A stretch of DNA of 64,000 bases from Armatimonadota bacterium (lineage in GTDB: Bacteria > Armatimonadota > HRBIN16). The notes under the pieces are model-generated. The model saw only the letters and a list, made by a program, of their open reading frames with translations. It was not told the origin of the DNA and did not search any database. The first letter of the stretch is position 1. Each line of letters begins with the position of its first letter. The stretch spans positions 930,001 to 994,000 of the forward strand of contig BPGU01000002.1 in assembly GCA_026003195.1 (NCBI GenBank), read 5' to 3'. Of this stretch, positions 7,578 to 16,000 are shown piece by piece. The position numbers and the translations under genes are program-made.

Positions 7578-8732
7578 GTGAACATACTGGTCGTCAACTG
7601 CGGTAGTTCGTCGGTAAAATACCGACTGTTCTGTGACTCTCAAGAACGCGCGCGTGGGCTGATCGAGCGCGTGGGCAGTGCAGAAACCCCCAACCACACC
7701 GTAGCCGTCCAGCAGATGTTTGTGCAGCTCAGCCAGATGGAGGGTGGTCTGCCGATAGATGAGATTCACGCCATTGGGCATCGGGTGGTGCACGGTGGCG
7801 AGCGGTTCACGGGATCGGTGGTGATTACCCCGGAAGTGATGGAGGCAGTGGAAGAATGCGCCAGCCTCGCGCCTTTGCATAACCCGCCCAACCTGCAGGG
7901 TATTCGCGCCTGTATGGAGCAGGCACCTCAGGCGATACAGGTGGCGGTGTTCGACACCGCCTTCCACCACACGCTGCCGCTACACGCCTACCTGTATGCC
8001 CTGCCCTACGAACTGCGTGAGAAGTACGGTATTCGCCGGTATGGTTTCCACGGCACCTCGCATCGCTATGTCTCGGAGCGAGTGATCGATCTGCTGAAGC
8101 AGCAGAACGCTCTCCAGACGCCCAGCAAGGTCATCTGCTGCCATCTGGGCAACGGAAGCAGTATCACCGCCGTGCTGGACGGCAAAAGCGTGGATACCAG
8201 CATGGGCATGACCCCCGCCGAAGGGCTGGTGATGGGAACCCGCTCCGGCGACCTCGACCCGGCGATATTGTTGCACTTGCAACGCACCCTCGGCTGGGAT
8301 GCTGACCGCGTAGACCGCCTGATTAACAAAGAGGGCGGTTTACTGGCGCTGGCGGGGGTATCGGATATGCGCGACGTGGAAGCACGAGCTGCCGCCGGGG
8401 ATAGTAGAGCGCAGACCGCGTTCGAGGTATTCTGTTATCGGATTATCAAGTACATCGGCGCGTATGCCGCTGCGATGAACGGTGTACATGCCATTGCGTT
8501 CACGGCGGGCATCGGCGAGAACAGTCCGGCGGTGCGCAGTAGAGTGTGCGCTTCGCTGGGATACCTGGGTGTGGAGATAGACGAAAACGCGAACCGAACG
8601 GGCAAAGGGGAAAGGTGTATCAGTACGCCCGGCTCACGAGTCCAAGTCTATGTTGTGCCCACCGACGAGGAGCGCGTCATCGCCGAGGAGACCCGCAAGC
8701 TGGCGGAAGGGCTACGCAAGTCAACTCTGTGA
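7578..8732 (+). CDS. ackA: Acetate kinase
   Basis: A 384-residue acetate kinase, which interconverts acetate plus ATP with acetyl phosphate plus ADP in the cytoplasm. The N-terminal NCGSSSVKYRLF phosphate-binding motif (residues 7-18), IGHRVVHGG (67-75), the catalytic Asp within VFDTAFH (124-130) and the signature RRYGFHGTSH (153-162) are all present, as is the TAGIGENS segment near residue 310. Length is close to the usual 395-400. The GTG at 7578 is preceded by GGAGGA, and the protein lines up with the family from its first residue. No phosphotransacetylase gene is adjacent. It sits 21 bases upstream of the yceD-rpmF-plsX cluster, so it may be cotranscribed with the fatty acid genes, which compete for the same acetyl-CoA pool. 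Confidence 0.97.
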   Translation: MNILVVNCGSSSVKYRLFCDSQERARGLIERVGSAETPNHTVAVQQMFVQLSQMEGGLPIDEIHAIGHRVVHGGERFTGSVVITPEVMEAVEECASLAPLHNPPNLQGIRACMEQAPQAIQVAVFDTAFHHTLPLHAYLYALPYELREKYGIRRYGFHGTSHRYVSERVIDLLKQQNALQTPSKVICCHLGNGSSITAVLDGKSVDTSMGMTPAEGLVMGTRSGDLDPAILLHLQRTLGWDADRVDRLINKEGGLLALAGVSDMRDVEARAAAGDSRAQTAFEVFCYRIIKYIGAYAAAMNGVHAIAFTAGIGENSPAVRSRVCASLGYLGVEIDENANRTGKGERCISTPGSRVQVYVVPTDEERVIAEETRKLAEGLRKSTL

Positions 8733-8753
8733 CCAAGAGAGGGGGAGTTCCCC

Positions 8754-9293
8754 GTGAGGCTGGATTTAACCGAGATCGCCCAGCATGTGGGCAAGCAGAT
8801 GTCTTATGACGTGGACGAACCGGCGAGCTCGATTACCGACGTGCAGGTGCTCAGTCCTATTCGGGGCAATCTGCGCTTTACGAACACGGGAGACCTGCTG
8901 CTGGTGCGTGGTATCCTGCACACCACTGTGGAGCTGGAGTGCAGTCGGTGTCTGCGTCTTTTCGAGATGCCTCTGCTGTGCGAGGTAGAGGAGCAGGTGG
9001 AACTGCGCGCTATCGCGGCTCGCCCGTTTGAGCACCCACAGGTTACTATTGTGCCGGAGGAGGGTGATACGCTCTTTCTGGACGGCAACATTCTGGACCT
9101 CACCGAGCTGATACGGCAGATGCTGCTGATATCACTGCCCATCAAGCCCCTGCATGATGCAGAGTGCAAAGGGCTCTGCCCGAACTGTGGTGCCGACCTC
9201 AACGAGGGCGAGTGCTCTTGCGAGCGTCCGGCAGGGCATCCTGCCTTCGCGGCACTGGCAAAACTGCTTGCGCAGATGGAACATCAAACATGA
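8754..9293 (+). CDS. yceD: YceD/DUF177 family protein
   Basis: A 179-residue DUF177 protein. In E. coli YceD is linked to 23S rRNA accumulation, and the gene is nearly always directly upstream of rpmF, as here. Visible features are the Cys pair ECSRC (62-66) and a C-terminal Cys cluster CKGLCPNCGADLNEGECSC (138-156) that probably binds zinc. The C-terminal phrase CxGLCPxCGxDLN is diagnostic for the family. Start is the GTG at 8754 with GGGGGAG upstream. It is part of the classic bacterial order yceD-rpmF-plsX-fabHDG-acpP-fabF. An extended -10 box overlaps its last codons and would feed rpmF. Confidence 0.92.
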   Translation: MRLDLTEIAQHVGKQMSYDVDEPASSITDVQVLSPIRGNLRFTNTGDLLLVRGILHTTVELECSRCLRLFEMPLLCEVEEQVELRAIAARPFEHPQVTIVPEEGDTLFLDGNILDLTELIRQMLLISLPIKPLHDAECKGLCPNCGADLNEGECSCERPAGHPAFAALAKLLAQMEHQT

Positions 9294-9299
9294 TATAAT
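9291..9299 (+). promoter_or_regulatory. Extended -10 promoter ahead of rpmF
   Basis: TGATATAAT at the very end of yceD fits TGnTATAAT perfectly. It would give transcripts starting near 9306, about 28 bases before the rpmF start. The best -35 candidate, TTGCGC at 9268, lies at a 20-base spacing and is weak. Confidence 0.5.
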
Positions 9300-9333
9300 A
9301 TATCGGCAATTTTTATCGGAAAGAGGTGAGACG

Positions 9334-9552
9334 GTGGCTCTACCCAAAAGACGGCATTCTCATGCGCGAACCGCAAAACGGCGCACTCACTATACTCTGA
9401 ACGCGGCGACAGTGGTGAAAATCGGACGTTGCCCGACGAACAACCCGAACTGCCCCGGCGCGCACTTGTCGCACACCGCGTGCCCCGTCTGTGGCTACTA
9501 CAAAGGGCGGCAGGCGGTACTCACCAAGCAGAAGAGGCGCCGCGAAGGATAG
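9334..9552 (+). CDS. rpmF: 50S ribosomal protein L32
   Basis: A 72-residue L32. The basic start MALPKRRHSHARTAKRRTHY and the ending CPVCGYYKGRQ are standard L32. The Cys pattern is not: in place of the usual first knuckle CPxCG the protein has CPTNNPNC (Cys 33 and Cys 40), followed by HTACPVCG with the normal second pair (50 and 53). Four cysteines remain, so zinc may still bind with altered geometry. The GTG start at 9334 has AGAGGTGA upstream and gives the typical MALPKRR opening. The gene lies between yceD and plsX as in most bacteria, and has its own likely promoter at 9291. At 72 residues it is about 12 longer than most L32. Confidence 0.95.
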   Translation: MALPKRRHSHARTAKRRTHYTLNAATVVKIGRCPTNNPNCPGAHLSHTACPVCGYYKGRQAVLTKQKRRREG

Positions 9553-9563
9553 TCGCTACCTAG

Positions 9564-10631
9564 ATGGCGATTTCCCACTCGTCCATACGGATAGCGGTCG
9601 ATGCGATGGGGGGCGACTACGCTCCGCAGGAAGTGGTGCGGGGGTGCTTGACCGTCGCCCGCGAGATGCCTTTTGTGGACATTACCCTGGTGGGTGACGA
9701 GGAGCGTGTTTCTGCCGAACTGCGGGGAGCGTCTTTGCCCTCCAATCTGCATCTGCGCCATGCCTCGCAGGTGATTGAGATGGGTGAAAGCCCCGTACAG
9801 GGCGTCAAGCGCAAGCGGGACGCCTCCGTCGTGGTGTGTGCGCGAATGGTTCAGGAGGGAGAGGCGGACGCTTTCTTCTCTGCGGGCAACAGTGGTGCGG
9901 CAATGGCAGTCGCCGCTCTGCAAATCGGACGCATCCCAGGCATAGACCGTCCTGCCATCGCTGCGGCGTTACCTGCCAAGAAGGGGCGGTTTGTACTGAT
10001 TGACGCGGGTGCGAACGTAGACTGTGACCCCTCACACCTGCTGGAGTTCGCCATTATGGGGTCGGTGTATGCTCAGGTCATTCTGTGTATCCCCAACCCC
10101 ACGGTGGGCTTGCTGAGCAATGGCGAGGAAGAGGGTAAAGGCAATCAGGTGGTGAAACTGGCGCATAGACTGTTGCATCAGAGCGGACTGCCTTTCGTCG
10201 GCAATATCGAAGGCAAGGATGTTTTCGATGGCAAGGCAGACGTGGTCGTGTGCGACGGGTTCGTGGGGAATGTCGCGCTCAAAATCGGCGAAGGAACCGC
10301 CAGCTTTATGGTGAGCCTGATCGAGGAAGAGGTGCGACGCAATCCACTGTTGATGGTACCTCTGAGCCTGATGAAAGGGGTTATCCGTCGTCTGAAACAG
10401 CGCACCGATTACGCGGAGTACGGCGGTGCCCATCTTCTGGGCGTCAGAAAGGTGTGCGTCATCGGGCATGGACGTTCCCATGCCAGCGCCATCGCGAATG
10501 GTGTGCGCCTCACTGCGCGCTCTGTGCAGGAGCGCATGGCAGAACGCATCGAAAGCGCGATGCTCCAGCAAACCGCCCTGCTGAGCTCATTACCTCTCTT
10601 GCTCCAGGAGAGTGAAGCCGATGCACGGTAA
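9564..10631 (+). CDS. plsX: Phosphate acyltransferase PlsX
   Basis: A 355-residue PlsX, the peripheral membrane enzyme that turns acyl-ACP into acyl phosphate for phospholipid synthesis by PlsY. The opening IRIAVDAMGGDYAPQEVVRG, the central FSAGNSGAAMA and IDRPAIAAALPAKKGRFVLIDAGAN (split here over residues about 120-155), and CDGFVGNVALKIGEG near residue 230 are family hallmarks. Start is the ATG at 9564, twelve bases after rpmF; the ribosome binding site is weak (AAGGA at a distance of 14). The final 11 bases overlap the start of fabH, in a different frame, so translation is likely coupled. Confidence 0.96.
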   Translation: MAISHSSIRIAVDAMGGDYAPQEVVRGCLTVAREMPFVDITLVGDEERVSAELRGASLPSNLHLRHASQVIEMGESPVQGVKRKRDASVVVCARMVQEGEADAFFSAGNSGAAMAVAALQIGRIPGIDRPAIAAALPAKKGRFVLIDAGANVDCDPSHLLEFAIMGSVYAQVILCIPNPTVGLLSNGEEEGKGNQVVKLAHRLLHQSGLPFVGNIEGKDVFDGKADVVVCDGFVGNVALKIGEGTASFMVSLIEEEVRRNPLLMVPLSLMKGVIRRLKQRTDYAEYGGAHLLGVRKVCVIGHGRSHASAIANGVRLTARSVQERMAERIESAMLQQTALLSSLPLLLQESEADAR

Positions 10632-11616
10632 GAGACGGGCTGGCATTGTGGGTGTTGGCGTCGGCATCCCCGACAAGGTGCTCACGAACCACGACCTGGA
10701 ACAACGCATCGATACCACCGATGAATGGATAGTCGCCCGTACCGGCATCCGAGAAAGGCGTATCGCTCCGCCCGAAGTGGCTACCTCGGACCTCGCTGCG
10801 TGGGCAGCCCAGCAGGCACTACAAAACGCGGGCAAACAGGCTGAAGAGGTAGACCTGATTGTGGTCGCTACCGCCACCCCCGACATGCCCTGGCCCTCTA
10901 CTGCCTGCCTCGTTCAGGCGAAAATCGGAGCCAGCAAGGCGGCTGCCTTCGACCTGAACGCGGTGTGTTCGGGCTTCGTGTATGCCCTGTGGATGGCGGC
11001 ACAGGCAGTGGAAACCGGTGCGTATCGGTGCGTGCTGGTGATTGGCGCGGACATCCTGTCGCGCCAGGTGAACTGGGAAGACCGTGCGACCTGTGTGCTG
11101 TTTGGCGATGGTGCAGGCGCGGTGGTGCTCACCCCTGTGGAGGAGCCTTACGGTGTGTTGTCGGGCGTGCTGGGGGCAGATGGCACCGGTGCGCCTCTGC
11201 TCAACGTGCCCGCGGGTGGCACACGTGAGCCGATCAGCCCCGAAGTGATTGCCCAGAAACGCCACACCATCCACATGCGCGGGCGTGAGGTGTTCAAGTT
11301 CGCTGTCACCATTATGGGCGAGGTATCGGCGCAAGCGCTGGAAAAAGGGGGTATCCCCGCCGAAGAGGTCAGTCTTTTCATCCCGCACCAGGCGAACATC
11401 CGCATCATTCAGGCAGCCGCGGAGCGGTTGAACCTGCCGATGGAACGGGTGTTCGTCAACGTCGATCGCTACGGCAACACCTCGGCGGCGTCTATTCCCA
11501 TCGCGATTTACGAAGCATGGGAGCAAGGACACCTGAAAAAGGGCGACGTGGCGGTGGTGGTGGGCTTTGGCGCGGGGCTCACGTGGGGAGCGTGTGTGCT
11601 TCGATGGGCTTATTAG
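10621..11616 (+). CDS. fabH: Beta-ketoacyl-ACP synthase III
   Basis: FabH condenses acetyl-CoA with malonyl-ACP to begin fatty acid synthesis. The Cys-His-Asn triad is intact: Cys 116 in DLNAVCSGF, His 256 in IPHQANIRI and Asn 286 in RYGNTSAAS. The CoA-binding Arg of TGIRERR near residue 40 is also present. I place the start at the ATG at 10621, 8 bases after AGGAGAG; a GTG at 10612 would add three residues but has almost no spacing to that site. The gene overlaps the end of plsX by 11 bases and is followed 11 bases later by fabD. Length, 331 residues, is normal. Confidence 0.96.
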   Translation: MHGKRRAGIVGVGVGIPDKVLTNHDLEQRIDTTDEWIVARTGIRERRIAPPEVATSDLAAWAAQQALQNAGKQAEEVDLIVVATATPDMPWPSTACLVQAKIGASKAAAFDLNAVCSGFVYALWMAAQAVETGAYRCVLVIGADILSRQVNWEDRATCVLFGDGAGAVVLTPVEEPYGVLSGVLGADGTGAPLLNVPAGGTREPISPEVIAQKRHTIHMRGREVFKFAVTIMGEVSAQALEKGGIPAEEVSLFIPHQANIRIIQAAAERLNLPMERVFVNVDRYGNTSAASIPIAIYEAWEQGHLKKGDVAVVVGFGAGLTWGACVLRWAY

Positions 11617-11627
11617 GGAGGTAGGCA

Positions 11628-12563
11628 GTGTACGCGCTCGTTTTTCCGGGACAGGGTTCTCAATCGCCGGGCATGGGCAAAGAGTTTGCCGAAGCCTTTG
11701 CCTCGGCACGAGAGGTTTACAAAGAGGCGGATGAGATACTGGGCTATTCGCTGAGCACACTGTGCTTTGAAGGCAGTGAGGAAGAGCTACGCCAGACGCT
11801 TCACGCTCAGCCTGCGCTGTTCGTGACCAGTGTGGCAACGTGGCGCGCGCTGGGCGAGTTAGTCGACCTGAAACCTGTTTGTGTAGCAGGGCACAGCGTG
11901 GGCGAATATGCGGCGCTGGTGGCAGCTGGCGTGCTGGAGTGGCAGGACGGTCTTCGTCTGGTGAAAGCGCGTGCGCAAGCGATGCAGGCGGCGGCAGAGA
12001 GGTCGCCGGGCACCATGGCAGCGGTGCTTGGCTTGGATGCGGATGCTGTGGAGGCGGCGTGTGCAGAAGCCTCTTCTGCGGGGGTAGTCTGCGTGGCGAA
12101 TCGCAACTGTCCGGGGCAGGTGGTGATTTCGGGCGAGGTAGATGCCGTCGCCAGAGCGAGCGACCTGTGTAAAGCGAAGGGCGCAAAAAGAGTCGTGCCC
12201 CTGCGGGTCAGCGGGGCATTCCACTCACCGCTCATGCGAGCCGCAGCCGAACAGTTTCGTGAGACCTTGCAGAAGGTCACTTTCCGCCCACCGGGAGTGC
12301 CTGTGGTGGCAAATCGCACCGCAGATGTGTTGTCAGCAGATACCGATTTTGTGGCTCTGCTCACCGAACAGCTGCTCCATGCAGTGCGCTGGGAGGAAAG
12401 CGTGCGCACGATGTGGCAATTAGGAAGTCGGCTCTTCGTGGAGCTGGGACCTGGCGATGTGTTGAGCGGGCTTATCCGCCGAACAGTAGCGGAAGCGCAG
12501 ACGTTGACGGTACGCAATGCGGAAGAAGCGCAGCATGCCGCAGAACGGTTGAGAGGCGAGTGA
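11628..12563 (+). CDS. fabD: Malonyl-CoA:ACP transacylase
   Basis: A 311-residue FabD, which moves malonyl from CoA to the acyl carrier protein. It opens MYALVFPGQGSQSPGMGKEF, with the oxyanion Gln in GQGSQ. The nucleophile is Ser 90 in GHSVGEYAAL, the malonyl-carboxylate-binding Arg is at 115 and the catalytic His is 199 in SGAFHSPLM. GTG start at 11628 is preceded by GGGAGGTAGGCA. Position between fabH and fabG is standard. Nothing odd is seen. Confidence 0.96.
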   Translation: MYALVFPGQGSQSPGMGKEFAEAFASAREVYKEADEILGYSLSTLCFEGSEEELRQTLHAQPALFVTSVATWRALGELVDLKPVCVAGHSVGEYAALVAAGVLEWQDGLRLVKARAQAMQAAAERSPGTMAAVLGLDADAVEAACAEASSAGVVCVANRNCPGQVVISGEVDAVARASDLCKAKGAKRVVPLRVSGAFHSPLMRAAAEQFRETLQKVTFRPPGVPVVANRTADVLSADTDFVALLTEQLLHAVRWEESVRTMWQLGSRLFVELGPGDVLSGLIRRTVAEAQTLTVRNAEEAQHAAERLRGE

Positions 12564-12617
12564 TGCACGTGAAGGGCGAGTCTCTTGCCGATCCGTAAAG
12601 CAAAACGGGAGGACAAA

Positions 12618-13370
12618 TTGCGACTCGAAGGCAAAGTGGCGCTGGTGACCGGCGCCGGTAAAGACAATCGGGGTATCGGACATGGCATCGCTGTAGCATT
12701 GGCGCGCGAGGGCGCAGACGTAGTGGTCGCATCGCACACGCTGGCAAACGCGCTGCGGGTCGCCGACGCAGTGCAGGCTCTGGGCAGGCGTTCGCTGGCG
12801 ATAGAGATGGATGTGTCGCAGGCAGAATCGGTAGAATCTGGCGTCGCCGAGGCGATCGAAGCGTTCGGCAGGATAGATATACTGGTCAACAACGCCGGTA
12901 TCACGCGCGACGCACTGGTGGTGCGCATGCGTGAGGAAGACTGGGACGCAGTGCTGGATGTGAACCTGAAAGGGGCGTTTCTGTGCAGCCGTGCCGTCGC
13001 GAAGGTGATGATGAAACAGCGCGCCGGTAGCATCGTCAACATCACCTCCATTATGGGGTTGATGGGCAACGCCGGACAGGCAAACTATGCTTCGGCGAAG
13101 GCGGGGCTCATCGGTCTGACGAAGTCGCTGGCGCGGGAGCTGGGTTCGCGCAACATCCGCGTGAACGCCGTCGCTCCCGGCTGGATAGAAACCGCCATGA
13201 CCGACTCCCTGCCTGAATCGGTGCGTGAAACCATCCTGAAGCAGATTCCGCTGGGGAGGCTGGGCAAAGCCGAAGATGTTGCGGGCGCAGTCGTCTTCCT
13301 GTGCAGTGAAGAGGCATCCTACATTACCGGGCAGGTCTTGACGGTAGACGGCGGTCTCGTTATGATATAG
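12618..13370 (+). CDS. fabG: 3-oxoacyl-ACP reductase
   Basis: A 250-residue short-chain dehydrogenase that reduces 3-oxoacyl-ACP with NADPH. Catalytic Asn 116, Ser 144, Tyr 157 and Lys 161 are present (NITSIMG, NYASAKAG), as are NNAGITRD and the C-terminal VDGG motif. The cofactor loop reads TGAGKDNRGIGHGIA, three residues longer than the usual TGASRGIG. Start is a TTG at 12618, 5 bases after GGGAGGA, giving the standard opening RLEGKVALVTG. An upstream in-frame TTG at 12585 would add 11 charged residues and lacks a ribosome binding site. A promoter for acpP appears to lie within its last codons. Confidence 0.94.
   Translation: MRLEGKVALVTGAGKDNRGIGHGIAVALAREGADVVVASHTLANALRVADAVQALGRRSLAIEMDVSQAESVESGVAEAIEAFGRIDILVNNAGITRDALVVRMREEDWDAVLDVNLKGAFLCSRAVAKVMMKQRAGSIVNITSIMGLMGNAGQANYASAKAGLIGLTKSLARELGSRNIRVNAVAPGWIETAMTDSLPESVRETILKQIPLGRLGKAEDVAGAVVFLCSEEASYITGQVLTVDGGLVMI
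13338..13366 (+). promoter_or_regulatory. Probable acpP promoter inside the end of fabG
   Basis: TTGACG (13338-13343), 17 bases, TATGAT (13361-13366). The hexamers overlap the fabG codons for LTVDGG and the stop codon. Transcripts would begin near 13373, leaving a leader of about 55 bases before acpP. A separate promoter would fit the high demand for acyl carrier protein. Confidence 0.5.
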
Positions 13371-13427
13371 GGAAGCCGTTACCGGAATCACAGCAAAAGG
13401 TCAAAACTTACCATACGGAGGGAACGC

Positions 13428-13667
13428 ATGAGCACGTTTGACCGCATCAAGAAAGTGATTGTGGACAAGCTGGAAGTCGATGAGAACGAGGTCACGCCGC
13501 AGGCTTCCTTCGCCGAGGACCTCGGTGCAGACTCGCTCGACGTGGTGGAGCTCATTATGGCTCTGGAGGAGGAGTTCAACATCGAAATCCCCGACGAAGA
13601 TGCCGAAGGCATTCGTACGGTACAGGATGCGGTAGATTACATCGAAAAGAAGCTCGCTTCGGGTTAG
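13428..13667 (+). CDS. acpP: Acyl carrier protein
   Basis: A 79-residue acidic ACP. The phosphopantetheine attachment site is Ser 36 in [12 protein letters not shown]. Helices II and III ([16 protein letters not shown]) are typical of the fatty acid ACP. ATG at 13428 follows CGGAGGGAACGC. It carries the growing acyl chain for all Fab enzymes encoded around it. The gene has its own likely promoter at 13338 and is 6 bases from fabF. Confidence 0.97.
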   Translation: MSTFDRIKKVIVDKLEVDENEVTPQASFAEDLGADSLDVVELIMALEEEFNIEIPDEDAEGIRTVQDAVDYIEKKLASG

Positions 13668-13673
13668 ACGAAA

Positions 13674-14924
13674 ATGGGACAGATGTGGCGACGGGTAGTG
13701 GTGACCGGTATGGGCGCCATTACCCCGTTGGGCTTGGATGTTCCTTCCTTCTGGGAGGGGCTGAAGAGCGGGCGCAACGGGGTGGCGACCATCACCTCTT
13801 TTGACCCTTCGGAACAGCCGGTGCGGTTTGCGGCGGAGGTCAGGGATTTCATCCCCGAGAACTACATGGAACGCAAAGAAGCGCGTCGCATGGACCGCTT
13901 CACGCAGTTTGCCATCGCGGCGACCAGAGAGGCGCTGGCGAGCTCGGGGCTGGAGATTACCGACGAGAACCGTGCACGCATCGGCACGTTGATCGCCAGC
14001 GGCATCGGCGGGCTACAAACCCTCGAGGAGCAGCACAAGGTGTTTCTGGAACGCGGTCCCGACCGGGTGAGCCCCTTCCTCATCCCGATGATGATTGCGA
14101 ACATGGCGTCGGGACAGGTTGCCATTCAGTTTGGGTTGCAAGGACCCTGCACCACGGTGGTGACCGCCTGCGCGGCAGGCACGAACGCTATCGGTGACGC
14201 CTGGGAGATTATCCGTCGCGGCGACGCTGATGTGATGATAGCAGGTGGTACTGAAGCGGCTATCACTGCCCTTGCGCTCGCCAGCTTTGCCAACGCCCGT
14301 GCGCTCTCCACCCGTAACGACGATCCCGAACACGCCAGCCGACCCTTTGACGCCGAGCGGGATGGTTTCGTGATGGGTGAAGGCGCGGGCGTGCTGGTGC
14401 TGGAGGATCTGGAGTTCGCCTTGCAGCGCGGCGCGCCCATTCTGGCGGAAATCACTGGCTATGCTATGACCGCCGATGCCTACCATATCACTGCTCCTGA
14501 CCCGGAGGGCGAAGGCGCGAAGCGCGTCATGGAGCTGGCAATGCGCAAGGCGGGCGTCGCCCCTGACGAGGTGGACTACATCAACGCGCACGGCACCTCT
14601 ACTCCCGCCAACGACCGGCTGGAGACACTGGCTATTAAACGCGCCTTTGGAGACCATGCCTATCGCCTGGCTGTCAGCTCCACCAAGTCGATGACAGGAC
14701 ATCTTCTGGGCGCGGCAGGAGCCATTGAAGCCATCGCCACGGTGCTGGCTATCCAGCACCAGATTGCGCCTCCCACCATTAACTATCAGGTTCCTGACCC
14801 GGAGTGTGACCTGGACTACGTGCCGAACGAGGCGCGTCCGATGAAGATAGATGTTGCCCTGTCTAACTCCTTCGGATTCGGCGGACACAACGCCACGCTG
14901 GTGTTCCAACGCTGGGAGGGCTAG
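13674..14924 (+). CDS. fabF: Beta-ketoacyl-ACP synthase II
   Basis: A 416-residue elongating condensing enzyme. The Cys-His-His triad and Lys are present: Cys 166 in [13 protein letters not shown], His 306 in [11 protein letters not shown], Lys 338 and His 343 in [16 protein letters not shown]. The [12 protein letters not shown] ending is standard. Start is taken as the ATG at 13674; a second ATG at 13683 (MWRRVVVTG) is equally possible. The stop codon is immediately followed, with no gap, by the ATG of a URO-D family gene, so the two are probably cotranslated. Confidence 0.95.
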   Translation: MGQMWRRVVVTGMGAITPLGLDVPSFWEGLKSGRNGVATITSFDPSEQPVRFAAEVRDFIPENYMERKEARRMDRFTQFAIAATREALASSGLEITDENRARIGTLIASGIGGLQTLEEQHKVFLERGPDRVSPFLIPMMIANMASGQVAIQFGLQGPCTTVVTACAAGTNAIGDAWEIIRRGDADVMIAGGTEAAITALALASFANARALSTRNDDPEHASRPFDAERDGFVMGEGAGVLVLEDLEFALQRGAPILAEITGYAMTADAYHITAPDPEGEGAKRVMELAMRKAGVAPDEVDYINAHGTSTPANDRLETLAIKRAFGDHAYRLAVSSTKSMTGHLLGAAGAIEAIATVLAIQHQIAPPTINYQVPDPECDLDYVPNEARPMKIDVALSNSFGFGGHNATLVFQRWEG

Positions 14925-15992
14925 ATGGCGGAACTCACCACCCACGAGCGCGTGAGGCGGATGTATGAGTACCGCGAAGCGGACCGCGTGCCCATCACCG
15001 ACAGCCCCTGGAGTGCGACTGTGGAACGCTGGCATCGGGAAGGGATGCCTGAAGGTGCCGACTTCGCGGAGTTCTTTGGTCTGGACCGCTTCGCCTACAT
15101 CGGCGTAGACAACAGCCCGCGCTACCCGGGCAAGGTGGTGGAAGAAACGGACGAGTATATCATTACTACCTCGCCCTGGGGCGTCACCATGAAGAACTGG
15201 AAACATCGGGGCGGCGTGCCGGAGTTTCTGGACTTTACCATCGTAGACCGCGACAGCTGGCAAGAAGCGAAAGCACGCATGACCCCGACTCCTGACCGTA
15301 TCCCCTGGGACGTGCTTCGGCAGAACTACCGTCGCTGGCGCGAAGAGGGCTACTGGGTGAGCGCAGGGCTGTGGTTTGGCTTTGACGTGACGCACTCGTG
15401 GGTGGTGGGCACGGAGCGCGTGCTGATGGCAATGGTGGAAGACCCCGAGTGGCTGATGGACATGTTCCACCATTTTCTGGAGGTGAACCTTGCTCTGCTG
15501 GACATGGTGTGGGAGGCGGGGTACACCTTCGACGAGATTACCTGGCCCGACGATATGGGCTACAAAGGGCATCAGTTCTTCTCGCTGAAAACCTATCGTG
15601 AGCTGCTCAAGCCTGTGCACCGACGAGCCTGTGAATGGGCGCAGGCGCATGGGGTGTATGTGCGGCTCCATTCCTGCGGCGACGTACGTCCGTTTATCCC
15701 CGAGTTCATCGAAATCGGCGTGCAGATGCTGAACCCTGTGGAGGTGAAGGCAGGCATGGAACCGACCATGCTCAAAAGGCAATACGGAGACAGGCTGGGC
15801 TTTCACGGCGGGTTGAACGCGGTGCTGTTTTACGATATGGACGCCATGTTTGCGGAGATGGAGCGCGTCATTCCCGTGATGAAAGAAGGTGGTGGCTACA
15901 TCATCAGCTCCGACCACTCCGTACCCGACAGCGTGAGTCTGGAGCAGTTCCGTGCCTTTGTGCAGAAGGCAAAGGAGCTGGGAAGATACTAA
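14925..15992 (+). CDS. URO-D fold protein, paralog B
   Basis: A 355-residue member of the URO-D/MtaA superfamily. It opens with ELTTHERVRRMYEYREADRV, the common N-terminal pattern of methyltransferase-like members, and has VRLHSCGDVRPFIPEFIEIG near residue 247, matching the HxCGD motif that binds zinc in the corrinoid methyltransferases. The C-terminal GGGYIISSDHSVPDSV segment closes the barrel. Those family members transfer methyl groups between corrinoid proteins and thiols; whether this protein does so is unknown and no corrinoid protein gene is near. It starts directly at the end of fabF and shares that operon, possibly by accident. It is convergent with ctaA, 8 bases away. Confidence 0.87.
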   Translation: MAELTTHERVRRMYEYREADRVPITDSPWSATVERWHREGMPEGADFAEFFGLDRFAYIGVDNSPRYPGKVVEETDEYIITTSPWGVTMKNWKHRGGVPEFLDFTIVDRDSWQEAKARMTPTPDRIPWDVLRQNYRRWREEGYWVSAGLWFGFDVTHSWVVGTERVLMAMVEDPEWLMDMFHHFLEVNLALLDMVWEAGYTFDEITWPDDMGYKGHQFFSLKTYRELLKPVHRRACEWAQAHGVYVRLHSCGDVRPFIPEFIEIGVQMLNPVEVKAGMEPTMLKRQYGDRLGFHGGLNAVLFYDMDAMFAEMERVIPVMKEGGGYIISSDHSVPDSVSLEQFRAFVQKAKELGRY

Positions 15993-16000
15993 GTTACCCA

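Noticed and set aside
11807-13069. Long minus-strand open frame across fabD and fabG
   Set aside because: It is Ser/Ala/Thr/Arg rich without recognisable domains and lies opposite two certain genes; a GC-rich antisense shadow. The same applies to the long open frames opposite pilT, fabF, clpC, leuS and the metalloprotease.
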